Positions 8,776 to 17,151 of a DNA stretch of 64,000 nt are shown piece after piece. The position numbers were made by a program, and so were the translations under genes. Below the pieces are notes generated by a model, which ran no database searches, was not told where the DNA came from, and worked only from the letters and a program-made list of their open reading frames with translations. The DNA is taken from positions 496,001 to 560,000 of the forward strand of contig CAWIOU010000014.1 of assembly GCA_963837805.1 (NCBI GenBank). The letters are read 5' to 3'. This DNA is from Bog-756 sp963837805 (GTDB lineage Bacteria; Actinomycetota; Acidimicrobiia; Acidimicrobiales; RAAP-2). Numbering within the stretch: position 1 is the first letter of the stretch; every line of letters begins with the position of its first letter.

Positions 8776-9362
8776 TGGCCTTCTCCCACGAGCTGCGACA
8801 CCAACTTCCATCCACCGTTGATGAGCTGCATCTTCGACGTGAACAGCTCGAAGGCCACCTGACCCAACAGCCCCGGAACCGGGCGGCCTGTCGTATCCGA
8901 CACGACGATCTCCGCGTCCATCGCACATGCATGCACGGTGGCATCGTTTCCATCCAGGCCGGCCACGTGGGGAGTCCCGTAGTGGACCGGTCCCCTGGCG
9001 ACGAGGCCATCTGCACTCATCTTTTTGAGGAGGGATCGAGTCCAACCCAGCTGTGGAGCGAGCGTGGTGGCCGCAAGTTCCGGCGCAAATGGGTCAGAGG
9101 TCCGGGCGGCATCGGCAAATGCCCCTTCCGCCGCCAGCCATCCCGACACCACTTGGTCGATCACCTGGGCTTGGTTGCCCGGCTGGGTGACGGAAACGAC
9201 GGCTGAATGCGTCAACATTTTTGTCCCCCGGTCGGGCACTTCGCCTCGCCCGGGGCTCGCGATCGACGAGCATGCACTCGCCAGCGTCATGCAGGTCACA
9301 AGGGCGAGCGCCGGCGTTTTGGACCTCGACCGTTTGAACCGACCAATGACCGACACATGCAT
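8760..9362 (-). CDS. Lipoprotein, first gene of the tad operon
   Basis: 200 residues. Start ATG at 9362 gives a basic N-terminus (RFKRSRSKTPALALV) and a lipobox LASAC, so a lipid-anchored exported protein is expected. The mature domain (WLAAEGAFADAARTSDP, ATTLAPQLGWTRSLL, ending GGWKLVSQLVGEGQCDHL) has the feel of a small NTF2/SnoaL-like fold. It would be the promoter-proximal gene of the run. A longer open frame upstream to 9650 is arginine/proline-rich and unconvincing. Confidence 0.7.
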   Translation of the reverse strand: MHVSVIGRFKRSRSKTPALALVTCMTLASACSSIASPGRGEVPDRGTKMLTHSAVVSVTQPGNQAQVIDQVVSGWLAAEGAFADAARTSDPFAPELAATTLAPQLGWTRSLLKKMSADGLVARGPVHYGTPHVAGLDGNDATVHACAMDAEIVVSDTTGRPVPGLLGQVAFELFTSKMQLINGGWKLVSQLVGEGQCDHL

Positions 9363-9865
9363 AGGCGGCGGACGATAAATGGAGCATGAACGAGTCGCAA
9401 AGGTGATTGCACCGCTGGTGCAACTACTTCGGGTGTACCGACCCAGGGAGCGGCGCGGTGAACGATTCGGTCCTGATCGGAGATCCCCTGGGTCGGCCAC
9501 CTTTGGACGATCGCAAAGCAACCTTGCCGGGCACCTGGCGGCGACCTTGCACGGACCATAGGTCTCGGACTGACCAGATGGATCCTTCCGGGGCGCGGCC
9601 ACATTTCTGTTGTGCGGGAACGACCTTCTGTGGCCACGGGTCCAGGCCAATCAGCCGAGTTGATCGCGATGCGGCATACCGAACCAACCGTCTTCGCCTT
9701 TCGTCGGAATCTCCCGATCGTCCGGGCCTTCCTTCGAACTCCTCGAAATACGGCCGGTTGGGGCCTCCGGAACCACCTACGCACCGCGGTGAGGACGCCG
9801 CTGTCAGCGGTTGGGCTTCACCACGGAGAATTGCCGGATTCGCGCAGGAAGTACCCCCGGCGGCA
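9363..9865. other. Long leader / intergenic region upstream of the tad operon
   Basis: About 500 bases between the membrane-protein stop and the tad operon start, both on the minus strand. No convincing gene was found; the open frames here are arginine/proline-rich. A 7-bp inverted repeat occurs close to the operon start (listed separately). I looked for a cyclic-di-GMP (GEMM-I) riboswitch signature and did not find it. Confidence 0.5.
9407..9423. promoter_or_regulatory. Perfect 7-bp inverted repeat upstream of the tad operon
   Basis: TTGCACC-GCT-GGTGCAA, arms 9407-9413 and 9417-9423, ending 45 bases upstream of the lipoprotein ATG. The position suits an operator near the promoter or a small hairpin in the leader. 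No binding protein can be assigned. Confidence 0.35.
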
Positions 9866-10906
9866 TCAGAGGCTGTCGGTGGCGGCTGCCGAAGGATTCG
9901 ACGGAGCGGTCTGGCTGAGGGGAGGACCCGCGGTTGCCGCGGCCGGTTGGGGGGAGTCGGCCTCCGCCGGCGCCGGCCCTTTGCCGGTGATCAGCTTGGC
10001 GCTGAACTTGATGGCCTTGGTGGCCGTCGTGGCACCGGTCTGGAGGACCACTGCGACGACCAGGAGAAAGACGGCGAGCACTCTGAAGGTATGAGACCCG
10101 AGCAGGATGATGGCCACCCGGCCCAGCGCGTACGGAGGCGAGCAGACCAGGGCACCGATGCCGCCACCGATGGCGGTGGCGGAGAGCTTGTCCCGGGTCG
10201 ACCGGTCGGACTTGACGCCCACTAGTCGGGCTGGGACGGCCACGTAGGCCAGCATCATCACCCCGACCACGATGCTGAGGCTGAGGGCGAACGAGAACTT
10301 CCCCCATCGTTGGGAGATCATGGTGGCGAAGCCGAGCGCCAGACCGACGACGATGCCCCAGTACAGGATGGTGCGCACGTGTTCACGCGCCTTGGCGAAC
10401 CCGGGGCGTATCTGGGGCTTCCCGGGGTCGGCGATGGCGAAGGCGAACACGGCATTGAGGTAGAAGCTGCCCGCCGTCAGTGCGGTGATGGCGAGCAGGA
10501 TCGGGACCAGCACCGGGCCCCGGAGGATGTGGAAATCCTTTCCGTGGAGCACATGGACCTTGAGGTCGAGCATTGCCGCCCAGATCCACATGGCCGGCAG
10601 GATTTCCACCAGGACCAGACGCCAGTTAGTGACCAGCAGCTTCAACCCCTGGAAGAGCATGGCAAAGGCCCCGACCACGAAGGCCAGCGGTGCCAGCCAC
10701 CTGCTTCGCTGACTGAGGGAGAGGACGGCGTTCTCGACCATTGACTCGTCGCCGTTCCGAATGGCGGTGACCAGCCGTTTGGTCTGTTGGACGACGGTCG
10801 CCCGCCGTGACGGCGGCGGAGGGTCGGCCTGTCCGGATCCTCGATCGGGCTCAGGATCCCCTGATGATCCTGCTGAATCCGAATCCGGTTGCGCCCCGAT
10901 GGTCAT
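9866..10906 (-). CDS. Conserved multi-pass membrane protein, function unknown
   Basis: 346 residues from an ATG at 10906 (MTIGAQPD); the 30 in-frame residues upstream look non-coding. The N-terminus is acidic and proline-rich. At least six hydrophobic helices follow (WLAPLAFVVGAFAMLFQGLK, LVLVEILPAMWIWAAMLDL, VLVPILLAITALTAGSFYLN, ILYWGIVVGLALGFATMI, FALSLSIVVGVMMLAYVAVP, FRVLAVFLLVVAVVLQTGA). The C-terminal tail is low-complexity and Ala/Pro-rich. It is divergent from ettA with 98 bases between the starts. I do not recognise a function. Confidence 0.75.
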   Translation of the reverse strand: MTIGAQPDSDSAGSSGDPEPDRGSGQADPPPPSRRATVVQQTKRLVTAIRNGDESMVENAVLSLSQRSRWLAPLAFVVGAFAMLFQGLKLLVTNWRLVLVEILPAMWIWAAMLDLKVHVLHGKDFHILRGPVLVPILLAITALTAGSFYLNAVFAFAIADPGKPQIRPGFAKAREHVRTILYWGIVVGLALGFATMISQRWGKFSFALSLSIVVGVMMLAYVAVPARLVGVKSDRSTRDKLSATAIGGGIGALVCSPPYALGRVAIILLGSHTFRVLAVFLLVVAVVLQTGATTATKAIKFSAKLITGKGPAPAEADSPQPAAATAGPPLSQTAPSNPSAAATDSL

Positions 10907-11004
10907 TGCCGTCAAGGTTACTTCCGATGGAAGCCTGAACCGGAGTCGAGCCCCAAGACCGGGCCGTGTCCCAGACACCGTTCGGCTGAGCCACACTGTT
11001 CCCC

Positions 11005-12684
11005 ATGGCAGCCCAGTACATCTACACCATGCGCGACCTGCGTCGCTTCTATCCGCCTGACCGGGAGGTCCTGAAGGGCATCAATCTCTCGTTCTATCCC
11101 GGGGCCAAGATCGGGGTCATCGGGTCCAACGGCTCGGGAAAGTCGTCGCTCCTCAAGATCATGGCCGGCGAGGACGACGGCTTTTCCGGCGAGGCCCGCC
11201 TCACCACAGGATTCACCGTCGGCCATCTGTCCCAGGAACCACAACTCGATCCCACCAAGGACGTGCTCGGCAATGTCTCCGACGGGGTCGGAGAGGCAAA
11301 GGCCCTGGTGGACCGCTTCAACGAGGTGTGCGCAGCGATGGGGGCGCCCGATGCCGACTTCGACAAGCTGCTGGCCGAACAGGCCGACCTGCAGGACAAG
11401 ATCGACGCGGCCGGGGCGTGGGACCTCGAACGGACCTTTGAGATCGCCATGGATGCCCTCCGGCTCCCCCCGGGCGACGCCGACGTGACGACGCTGTCCG
11501 GCGGTGAGCGGCGCCGGGTGGCGCTGTGCCGGCTGCTCCTCTCCAAGCCGGACCTCCTCCTTCTCGACGAACCCACCAACCACCTCGACGCCGAATCGGT
11601 GGCCTGGCTGGAGCGGACCCTGCAGGACTACCCGGGGACCGTTGTCGCCGTCACCCACGACCGGTACTTCCTCGACAATGTGGCCGGCTGGATCCTCGAA
11701 CTGGATCGAGGCGCCGGCATACCCTGGGAAGGGAACTACTCGTCATGGTTGGAGCAGAAGCAGGCCAGACTGGCCGGAGAGCAGAAATCCGATCAGTCCC
11801 GCCAGCGGGCACTGCAGCGGGAGCTCGAATGGATTCGCATGTCGCCCCGGGCCCGCCAGAGCAAGGGGAAGGCCCGGATCAACGCCTACAACGACCTCGT
11901 GGCCGAGGCCGAGTCCGCTGACCGACGGGCCGACACCCTCGAGATCACCATCCCACCCGGGCCCCGGCTCGGCGACCGGGTGGTCGACGCCGAGAACCTG
12001 GTCAAGGCCTACGCCGACCGGCTGCTCATCGACGGTCTGTCGTTCCTCCTACCACCCGGCGGAATCGTGGGGGTCATCGGCCCCAACGGGGCGGGCAAGA
12101 CCACGCTCTTCAGGATGATCGTCGGTCAGGAGAAGCCCGACGATGGCCGGATCGACATCGGCCAGACCGTCGAGCTGGCTTATGTCGATCAGTCGAGGGA
12201 GGAGCTGGCCGGCGACGCTACCGTCTTCGACGAGATCACGGGGGGCGAGGACCGGATCGTCGTCGGTCATCGCGAACTGCACGGAAGGGCCTACGTCGCC
12301 AGCTTCGGGTTCACCGGCAGCGACCAGCAGAAGAAGGTCGGGCAGCTTTCCGGCGGCGAGCGAAACCGGGTGCAACTGGCGAAGGTACTGAAGCGCGGTG
12401 GGAACGTCCTCCTGCTGGACGAGCCCACCAACGACCTCGATGTCGACACGCTCCGGGCCCTCGAGGAAGGCCTGCTCGGGTTTCCTGGATGCGTGGTCGT
12501 CATCAGCCACGATCGGTGGTTCCTCGACCGGATCGCCACTCATGTGCTGGCCTTCGAGGGCGACTCCGAGGTCCGCTGGTGGGAGGGAAACTTCAGCGAC
12601 TACGAGGCAGACCGGAAGAAGCGGCTGGGTGTCGATGCGGACCAGCCCCACCGGATCCGGTACAAGCCGTTGGCTAGGGGGTGA
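11005..12684 (+). CDS. ettA: Energy-dependent translational throttle protein EttA (ABC-F)
   Basis: 559 residues, the standard EttA length. Two ABC ATPase domains: Walker A GSNGSGKSS at 40-48 and GPNGAGKTT in the second half. Two signature motifs (LSGGERRRVAL and LSGGERNRVQL) and two Walker B motifs (LLLLDEPTNHLD and VLLLDEPTNDLD) are present. No transmembrane region. The opening (YIYTMRDLRRFYPPDREVLK) and the linker (SPRARQSKGKARINAYNDL) are characteristic of EttA rather than other ABC-F proteins. EttA binds the ribosomal E site and gates the first peptide bond according to the ATP/ADP ratio. The threonine aldolase gene starts 7 bases downstream. Confidence 0.95.
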   Translation: MAAQYIYTMRDLRRFYPPDREVLKGINLSFYPGAKIGVIGSNGSGKSSLLKIMAGEDDGFSGEARLTTGFTVGHLSQEPQLDPTKDVLGNVSDGVGEAKALVDRFNEVCAAMGAPDADFDKLLAEQADLQDKIDAAGAWDLERTFEIAMDALRLPPGDADVTTLSGGERRRVALCRLLLSKPDLLLLDEPTNHLDAESVAWLERTLQDYPGTVVAVTHDRYFLDNVAGWILELDRGAGIPWEGNYSSWLEQKQARLAGEQKSDQSRQRALQRELEWIRMSPRARQSKGKARINAYNDLVAEAESADRRADTLEITIPPGPRLGDRVVDAENLVKAYADRLLIDGLSFLLPPGGIVGVIGPNGAGKTTLFRMIVGQEKPDDGRIDIGQTVELAYVDQSREELAGDATVFDEITGGEDRIVVGHRELHGRAYVASFGFTGSDQQKKVGQLSGGERNRVQLAKVLKRGGNVLLLDEPTNDLDVDTLRALEEGLLGFPGCVVVISHDRWFLDRIATHVLAFEGDSEVRWWEGNFSDYEADRKKRLGVDADQPHRIRYKPLARG

Positions 12685-12691
12685 GCAGCTC

Positions 12692-13735
12692 ATGACCGGC
12701 TCGAACCGGAGCTTTGCCAGCGACAATTGGTCCGGCGTCCATCCGGACGTTCTGGCCGCCATCGTGGAGGCCAACCTCGATCACGCTCCCTCCTACGGTG
12801 CCGATCCGACGACCACCAGGGCCATTCAGCTGTTCAAGGACCATTTCGGCGACGGCGCGGAGATCTTCATCGCCTTCAACGGGACCGGGGCGAACGTGGT
12901 CGGACTCCAATCGCTCGTGCGACCGTTCGAGGCGGTGATCTGCGCCGAATCCGCTCACATCAATGTCGACGAATGTGGCGCTCCGGAGCGGTTCTTGGGC
13001 AGCAAACTCATCCCCGTCCCCACGCCGGACGGGAAGCTCACGCCCGACCTGGTCGAGCGTGCGGCCGGCGGGGTGGGCGACGAACATCACGTCCAACCGA
13101 GGGTGATCTCGATCACCCAGTCCACCGAGGTGGGAACGTGCTACCGCGTCGAGGAAGTCATCGCCCTCGCCGAGTGGGCCCACCAGCGCGGCATGTGGCT
13201 TCACCTGGATGGAGCCCGGCTCTCGAATGCGGTGGCCTTCCTCGGGGTCGACCTGGGCGCGTTCGGCTCGGCGGCCGGCGTCGACGTGCTCTCGTTCGGC
13301 GGAACGAAGAACGGCGCCATGGGAGCAGAGGCGGTTGTCTCGTTCCGGCCGGAGAACGAGGAATCGCTGCGATACATCCGAAAGCAGTCGATGCAACTGG
13401 CATCGAAGATGCGGTTCGTCTCGGCCCAATTCAGCGCCCTGCTCTCCAACGACCTCTGGCGAACCAATGCTCTGCACGCCAATCGCATGGCGACGAGACT
13501 CGCCGAAGGCATCTCCGGGGTCGCCGGCGTCACTCTTGCCTATCCGGTGGAAGCCAACGGCGTGTTCGCGGCCCTGCCTGCGGCCGTGACCGAGGTCGTC
13601 CAGCAGCACACTCCGTTCTATGTCTGGGACGAGGCCACCGGGGTCGTACGCTGGATGTGCTCGTTCGACACGACTGCCGATGACGTCGACGCCCTGGTTG
13701 CGCTGGTCGCGGAGCTGATGGGGGCCGAGCGCTGA
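12692..13735 (+). CDS. ltaE: Low-specificity L-threonine aldolase family protein
   Basis: 347 residues. The ATG at 12692 was chosen because homology-like sequence begins SFASDNWSGVHPDVL; the earlier frame lies inside ettA. PLP fold-type I features are present: AFNGTGANV in the phosphate-binding region, HLDGARLSNA with the cofactor-binding Asp, and SFGGTKNG with the Schiff-base Lys at 206. The family cleaves L-threonine or L-allo-threonine to glycine and acetaldehyde. Seven bases after ettA on the same strand, so probably co-transcribed. Convergent with the next gene with a single base between stops. Confidence 0.88.
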   Translation: MTGSNRSFASDNWSGVHPDVLAAIVEANLDHAPSYGADPTTTRAIQLFKDHFGDGAEIFIAFNGTGANVVGLQSLVRPFEAVICAESAHINVDECGAPERFLGSKLIPVPTPDGKLTPDLVERAAGGVGDEHHVQPRVISITQSTEVGTCYRVEEVIALAEWAHQRGMWLHLDGARLSNAVAFLGVDLGAFGSAAGVDVLSFGGTKNGAMGAEAVVSFRPENEESLRYIRKQSMQLASKMRFVSAQFSALLSNDLWRTNALHANRMATRLAEGISGVAGVTLAYPVEANGVFAALPAAVTEVVQQHTPFYVWDEATGVVRWMCSFDTTADDVDALVALVAELMGAER

Positions 13736-13736
13736 G

Positions 13737-14549
13737 TTATCGGTCCCGGGTGCGGGCAGGTCGCCCGGGACCGGGAGGTCCGGCAAAGGCCTGTGCGATG
13801 GACATCCACTCGCCAGCCTGGTCACCCGAGATCGAGAGGTCGGTGTCGCCGAGATTGCCGCGCTGGGTGACCACCAGGCAGAAGTCGAGTGCTGGACCGG
13901 CGACGGTGGATATCTCGCCTCCGTTCGAGGTACCGACCTCCCAGTTCCAGACCCCGCCCGAGGGGGCGGTCAGAGCCACATCGATCCGGCCGTCGGGCAC
14001 ATCCTTGCCTCGGATGAGATAGGAAAATGGCCGAGCCCGTACCCCCACATGGGCCACGTGCCGCAGACGATCGGTCGGGACGCGTCGTTGTCCAAGGGCG
14101 TCAGCGACATCCTGACCGTGGGCCCATGTCTCCATCAAGCGGGCCGACACGAACGAAAGCACGCTCATCGGCGGTCCGTACCAGGGGACTCGCAAGGACG
14201 GATCGGCACCGCTGAACGACTCCATCATTCCCTGGTGGGACCGGTCCCACCAGTGGAGGAGCTCGGCGCCGTCCATCGCTCGTCCCCTGTCCAGATGTTC
14301 CTGCATCGGGTCGCCGGGCCTGGCCATGGCCCGCTCCGCTTCCTGGCTGAACAGCTCCGGCTCGACCATCGCCATCCGGCCCGCCTCGTCGAAGAAGGCC
14401 AGGTGGCTGATCTGGTCGCGGACGGCCCAACCCGGTGCCGGGGTGACCACATCCCACCCCGGATCCCCCGGACCGAGCCGCGCCACCAGTCGGCGGGCGT
14501 CGGCGTACTCGTCGTCGAGGTCGTCGAGGAGCTCATGGAGGGTGGCCAT
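13737..14549 (-). CDS. TIGR03084-type DinB/maleylpyruvate-isomerase-fold protein
   Basis: 270 residues. The N-terminal four-helix region has the metal-binding pattern of the DinB/MDMPI fold: WAVRDQISHLAFFDEAGR with one His, and LMETWAHGQDVADALG with another. It matches the actinobacterial 'TIGR03084 family metal-binding protein' pattern that I recall. The C-terminal domain (GKDVPDGRIDVALTAPSGG onward) resembles the wHTH/SCP-like tail of that family. The function is unproven; thiol-dependent isomerase or transferase chemistry is known for relatives. The ATG start is clear. Confidence 0.82.
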   Translation of the reverse strand: MATLHELLDDLDDEYADARRLVARLGPGDPGWDVVTPAPGWAVRDQISHLAFFDEAGRMAMVEPELFSQEAERAMARPGDPMQEHLDRGRAMDGAELLHWWDRSHQGMMESFSGADPSLRVPWYGPPMSVLSFVSARLMETWAHGQDVADALGQRRVPTDRLRHVAHVGVRARPFSYLIRGKDVPDGRIDVALTAPSGGVWNWEVGTSNGGEISTVAGPALDFCLVVTQRGNLGDTDLSISGDQAGEWMSIAQAFAGPPGPGRPARTRDR

Positions 14550-14602
14550 CTCCCGAGACTACGGCATCGCCCTGTCCCGGGATCGAGTCGGAGCTTGTGA
14601 CG

Positions 14603-14896
14603 TCATTCGGATTCGAGCCAGCAGCGAATGTCGTCTACGACCTCGACCTCCGGTTGCGACCAGACAAAGCGCTCGACCGAATCGAGCACCTCCACGACAT
14701 GCCCGGGTGACCCGGCAACGGCCGCGAACCCCAGCTCGGAACGCTGCCATTGGCTGAGGTAGCCGACCTCGGCAGCAGCCACGCCGAAACGCGACTTGCA
14801 GGTCTCCACCACATGCTTGATGACCGATCGTTTCTCCTTGAGCGAGCCGCTCGCTGGGATACGCAATTCCATCGCCAGGGTGCATGCATGCAACAT
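14603..14896 (-). CDS. DUF503 family protein (YlxP-like)
   Basis: 97 residues with the DUF503 signature: MELRIPASGSLKEKRSVIKH near the start, then RFGVAAAEVGYLSQWQRSEL and GFAAVAGSPGHVVEVLDSVE. YlxP-type proteins are often encoded near infB/rbfA and are suspected ribosome or RNA-associated factors; here the gene is not in that context. ATG at 14896. A small cytosolic protein with no membrane segment. Confidence 0.9.
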   Translation of the reverse strand: MLHACTLAMELRIPASGSLKEKRSVIKHVVETCKSRFGVAAAEVGYLSQWQRSELGFAAVAGSPGHVVEVLDSVERFVWSQPEVEVVDDIRCWLESE

Positions 14897-14986
14897 GCCT
14901 ACAGAATGGCCCCAAATACGGCGATTCGCACGGCCCGGAAGGCCCGTCCCGGCCCCGGGGCCAAGGTGCCGGGACGGGGCCTGGGC

Positions 14987-15832
14987 TCAGGGTGCCTGTA
15001 CTCCGGTAGCTGAAGGCGGACCACCGGTCCATCCGGGCGGACCGCCGGGTCGGCCGGTGGCGCCTCCACCGGGCCCACCTTTGCCACCGGCGGGTGGCGA
15101 GCCGATGGCGACCTGGGTCGCGGTCACCGTGCTCGAGGTCTTGGTCCCGAACACGGCAACATGCTCACCGACCTTCACGTCGGCGAGGGTGGGCGAGCTG
15201 ACCCCCGGATCGAAGTAGGCGGTCCTGCTCCCGACGTCGACCGTCACGGTGCTTCCGTCCTGCGCCGTAACGATGAAGCTGTTACCGGCGACCGACTTCA
15301 CCGCCCCTACCGCTGTCGGCATCGCGCCGGGGTGGCTGTCCCCGTTCCCACCGGGCCCGCCTTTGCTACCGGCGGGCGGCGAGCCGATGGCGACCTGGGT
15401 CGCGATCACCGTGCTCGAGGTCTTGGTCCCGAACACGGCAACGTGCTCACCGACCTTCACGTCGGCGAGGGTGGGCGAGCTGACCCCCGGATCGAAGTAG
15501 CTGGTCGTGCTCCCGACGTCGACCGTCACGGTGGTTCCGTCCTGCGCCGTAACGATGAAGCTGTTACCGGCGACCAACTTCACCGCCCCTACCGCCGTCG
15601 GCATCGCGCCACCGAAGGGCGGGCGGTTCGCTGGGACGCTTGGCCGGGATGAACCGGCGGGCGGCTGCGATGCCGTCGTCGCCCCGGCGACTGCGCCACC
15701 GCTGAGAGCCAAGCCCAGCGCTATGGCGGCAGCACTTGTCACCGTGACTCCCCTTCTGCGACGCCGGCTGATCTCCGGAAACGGGTCGGCTCCCGGACCG
15801 ACCGTCGGATCGTCTGCTTCAGATTCGCTCAT
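14987..15832 (-). CDS. Secreted protein with two near-identical DUF5666-like domains
   Basis: 281 residues. The start is placed at the ATG at 15832 because AAGGAG sits 7 bases upstream; an ATG 6 bases earlier would be too close. A cytoplasmic acidic N-terminus and RRRRR precede a hydrophobic export segment (VTVTSAAAIALGLALSGGAV). Two copies of a small beta domain follow (VGAVKLVAGNSFIVTAQDG, then YFDPGVSSPTLADVKVGEHV, then VAVFGTKTSSTV). They are separated and followed by Gly/Pro-rich linkers. The domain pattern (GNSFIVTAQDGTTVTVDV, then VGEHVAVFG) is that of DUF5666 OB-like domains. Function unknown. Confidence 0.8.
   Translation of the reverse strand: MSESEADDPTVGPGADPFPEISRRRRRGVTVTSAAAIALGLALSGGAVAGATTASQPPAGSSRPSVPANRPPFGGAMPTAVGAVKLVAGNSFIVTAQDGTTVTVDVGSTTSYFDPGVSSPTLADVKVGEHVAVFGTKTSSTVIATQVAIGSPPAGSKGGPGGNGDSHPGAMPTAVGAVKSVAGNSFIVTAQDGSTVTVDVGSRTAYFDPGVSSPTLADVKVGEHVAVFGTKTSSTVTATQVAIGSPPAGGKGGPGGGATGRPGGPPGWTGGPPSATGVQAP
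15071..15610. repeat. 258-bp direct duplication inside the DUF5666-like gene
   Basis: Unit 1 at 15071-15328 and unit 2 at 15353-15610 are the same length and nearly identical base by base, with a period of 282 bp. Each encodes one complete domain plus linker. The few differences (for example a Ser/Thr and a Val/Ile change in the proteins) indicate a recent tandem duplication or gene conversion. Confidence 0.9.
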
Positions 15833-15936
15833 ATCCATGCTCCTTGGTTGACGATTGATGTCAACGCAGAGCATGAGAGGCGGGACTGTGTCCGACCTGT
15901 GGCTCAGTGCAGTGGGCGATAGGAGTTCGCCGGCTG

Positions 15937-16377
15937 TCAGTCGGTCCAGAGCCCTTTGTGATCGAGATAATTCGACGCGAGCTCGTCGATCCTCGAACTG
16001 TCACCGTCGACCGAGTCCTCGCGGGACGACGAATCATCAGCCAGTTGTTCACGTGCCTTTCGTCGTGCCTGGGCTCGCGCCACATCCTCGAGACTTGTAC
16101 GAGGCGCGAGGTAGTAGACGAGGTCGCATTCGAGTGCCGCCGCCGCCCGCTTCAACGTGCCCAGCTTGATCGTGCCCAGGACCTCGCCGTGCTCCAGACC
16201 GGAGATGGTCGACTGCCCCACACCCATCCGGGATGCGAGCTCCGAGCTCGACATTCCCAGGGCATCCCTGATCGCCCTGATCCAGCCGACGTGCGGTACC
16301 GGTTCGTCGGCGGCGAGCCGAAGGCGGTCAAGACGGGCGTCGAAGTACCTCCGGGTACGTGCACTTCTTTTGCTCAT
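15937..16377 (-). CDS. mmyA: Mobile mystery protein A-like XRE-family regulator
   Basis: 146 residues. The N-terminus (SKRSARTRRYFDARLDRLR), then VGWIRAIRDALGMSSSELAS and RMGVGQSTISGLEHGEV, then GTIKLGTLKRAAAALECDLV and a tail with LAPRTSLEDVARAQARRKA, fit the 'mobile mystery protein A' family (TIGR02612). This family has a helix-turn-helix and is usually paired with a Fic-domain MmyB. No Fic gene lies nearby, so this copy is an orphan. There is no Shine-Dalgarno; TAAATT at 16389-16384 with 6 bases to the ATG suggests a leaderless transcript. Two palindromes upstream suggest autoregulation. Confidence 0.82.
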   Translation of the reverse strand: MSKRSARTRRYFDARLDRLRLAADEPVPHVGWIRAIRDALGMSSSELASRMGVGQSTISGLEHGEVLGTIKLGTLKRAAAALECDLVYYLAPRTSLEDVARAQARRKAREQLADDSSSREDSVDGDSSRIDELASNYLDHKGLWTD

Positions 16378-16386
16378 TTGGCCAAT

Positions 16387-16439
16387 TTATCGGCTACAGC
16401 CGATAAAGATTCGAGACACTTATCGCCTGAAGCCGATAA
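16387..16439. promoter_or_regulatory. Twin palindromic operators at the mmyA promoter
   Basis: Site 1 at 16387-16406 is TTATCGGCT-AC-AGCCGATAA with perfect 9-bp arms. Site 2 at 16420-16439 has arms TTATCGCCT and AGCCGATAA, one mismatch. Centres are 33 bp apart, close to three helical turns, which allows same-face cooperative binding. Site 1 overlaps the predicted -10 (TAAATT) and fills the spacer, so binding would block transcription. Confidence 0.75.
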
Positions 16440-16554
16440 TTTGCCTGAATTTGAAGAATTGGACATCGCATCGGGTCCGAGCCCTTCCGTGGCCGACGTG
16501 GGCCCTTCCGGCCGCCGGCTTCGGCCGACCGACGACGGCCGAGGATTCAGGGCG

Positions 16555-17151
16555 TCAGCCGAGGGACGAACGGATCATCGAGACGACGTCCGGCCATCCG
16601 AAGCCCACCGTTTCGCCGACGATGGTGCGGGTCGAAGGCTCGACCAGGACGAAGAACGGGTAGCCCATGACCCGATACCCGGTCCAAGCGTCGTCGCTCA
16701 TGACCACCGGGATGCGGCCGATCCCGAGCGCCGCCTGACCGACCTCGCCTGGGGGCACGGTTTCGGGGCCCTTCGTGACGACAACTGCCGAAACCGATGC
16801 GGGAAGCTCGCAACGGTCGTCGCGGAGGCCTTGCCAGAACTCGTGGCAACCGTCGCAGTCGACGTGGAGAAATGCCAACAGCAACGGCTCGATGTACTCC
16901 CCGACGACCACCCTGACAGGGCGACCCGACGGGGAAGTCCCTGTGAAATCCGGGGCCGGCACGGCGTCGCCGGCAGTTCGGGCACCCGAGGGAATCGGTC
17001 TGAGCCCGGCCGCGAACGCAGGGTCCGAGAACGGGTCCTCGGCCTGTCCATCGGAGTGGGGCCCCAACGCAGACGTTTCGCCTTCTATCCCGGCGCCGAT
17101 GCTCCGTCTTCGATCACTTCGACTCCGTTGCCATTGCCACACCACCGGCAC
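16555..17151 (-). CDS. Thioredoxin-fold protein (TlpA-like)
   Basis: Up to 198 residues. The core is AGDAVPAPDFTGTSPSGRPV, then LLLAFLHVDCDGCHEFW with a CxxC redox pair (C-D-G-C), then a cis-proline-like MGYPFFVLVEP and GFGWPDVVSMI. This is the thioredoxin fold as in TlpA/ResA-type proteins. The start is uncertain: the longest reading begins at 17151 and overlaps the zinc-ribbon gene, and its first ~45 residues look non-homologous. No obvious signal peptide, so a cytosolic role is likely unless a different start is used. Confidence 0.72.
   Translation of the reverse strand: MPVVWQWQRSRSDRRRSIGAGIEGETSALGPHSDGQAEDPFSDPAFAAGLRPIPSGARTAGDAVPAPDFTGTSPSGRPVRVVVGEYIEPLLLAFLHVDCDGCHEFWQGLRDDRCELPASVSAVVVTKGPETVPPGEVGQAALGIGRIPVVMSDDAWTGYRVMGYPFFVLVEPSTRTIVGETVGFGWPDVVSMIRSSLG

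Noticed and set aside
9296..9784. Possible small gene upstream of the tad operon on the minus strand
   Set aside because: Arg/Pro-rich, no ribosome-binding site, and it overlaps the lipoprotein start in another frame.
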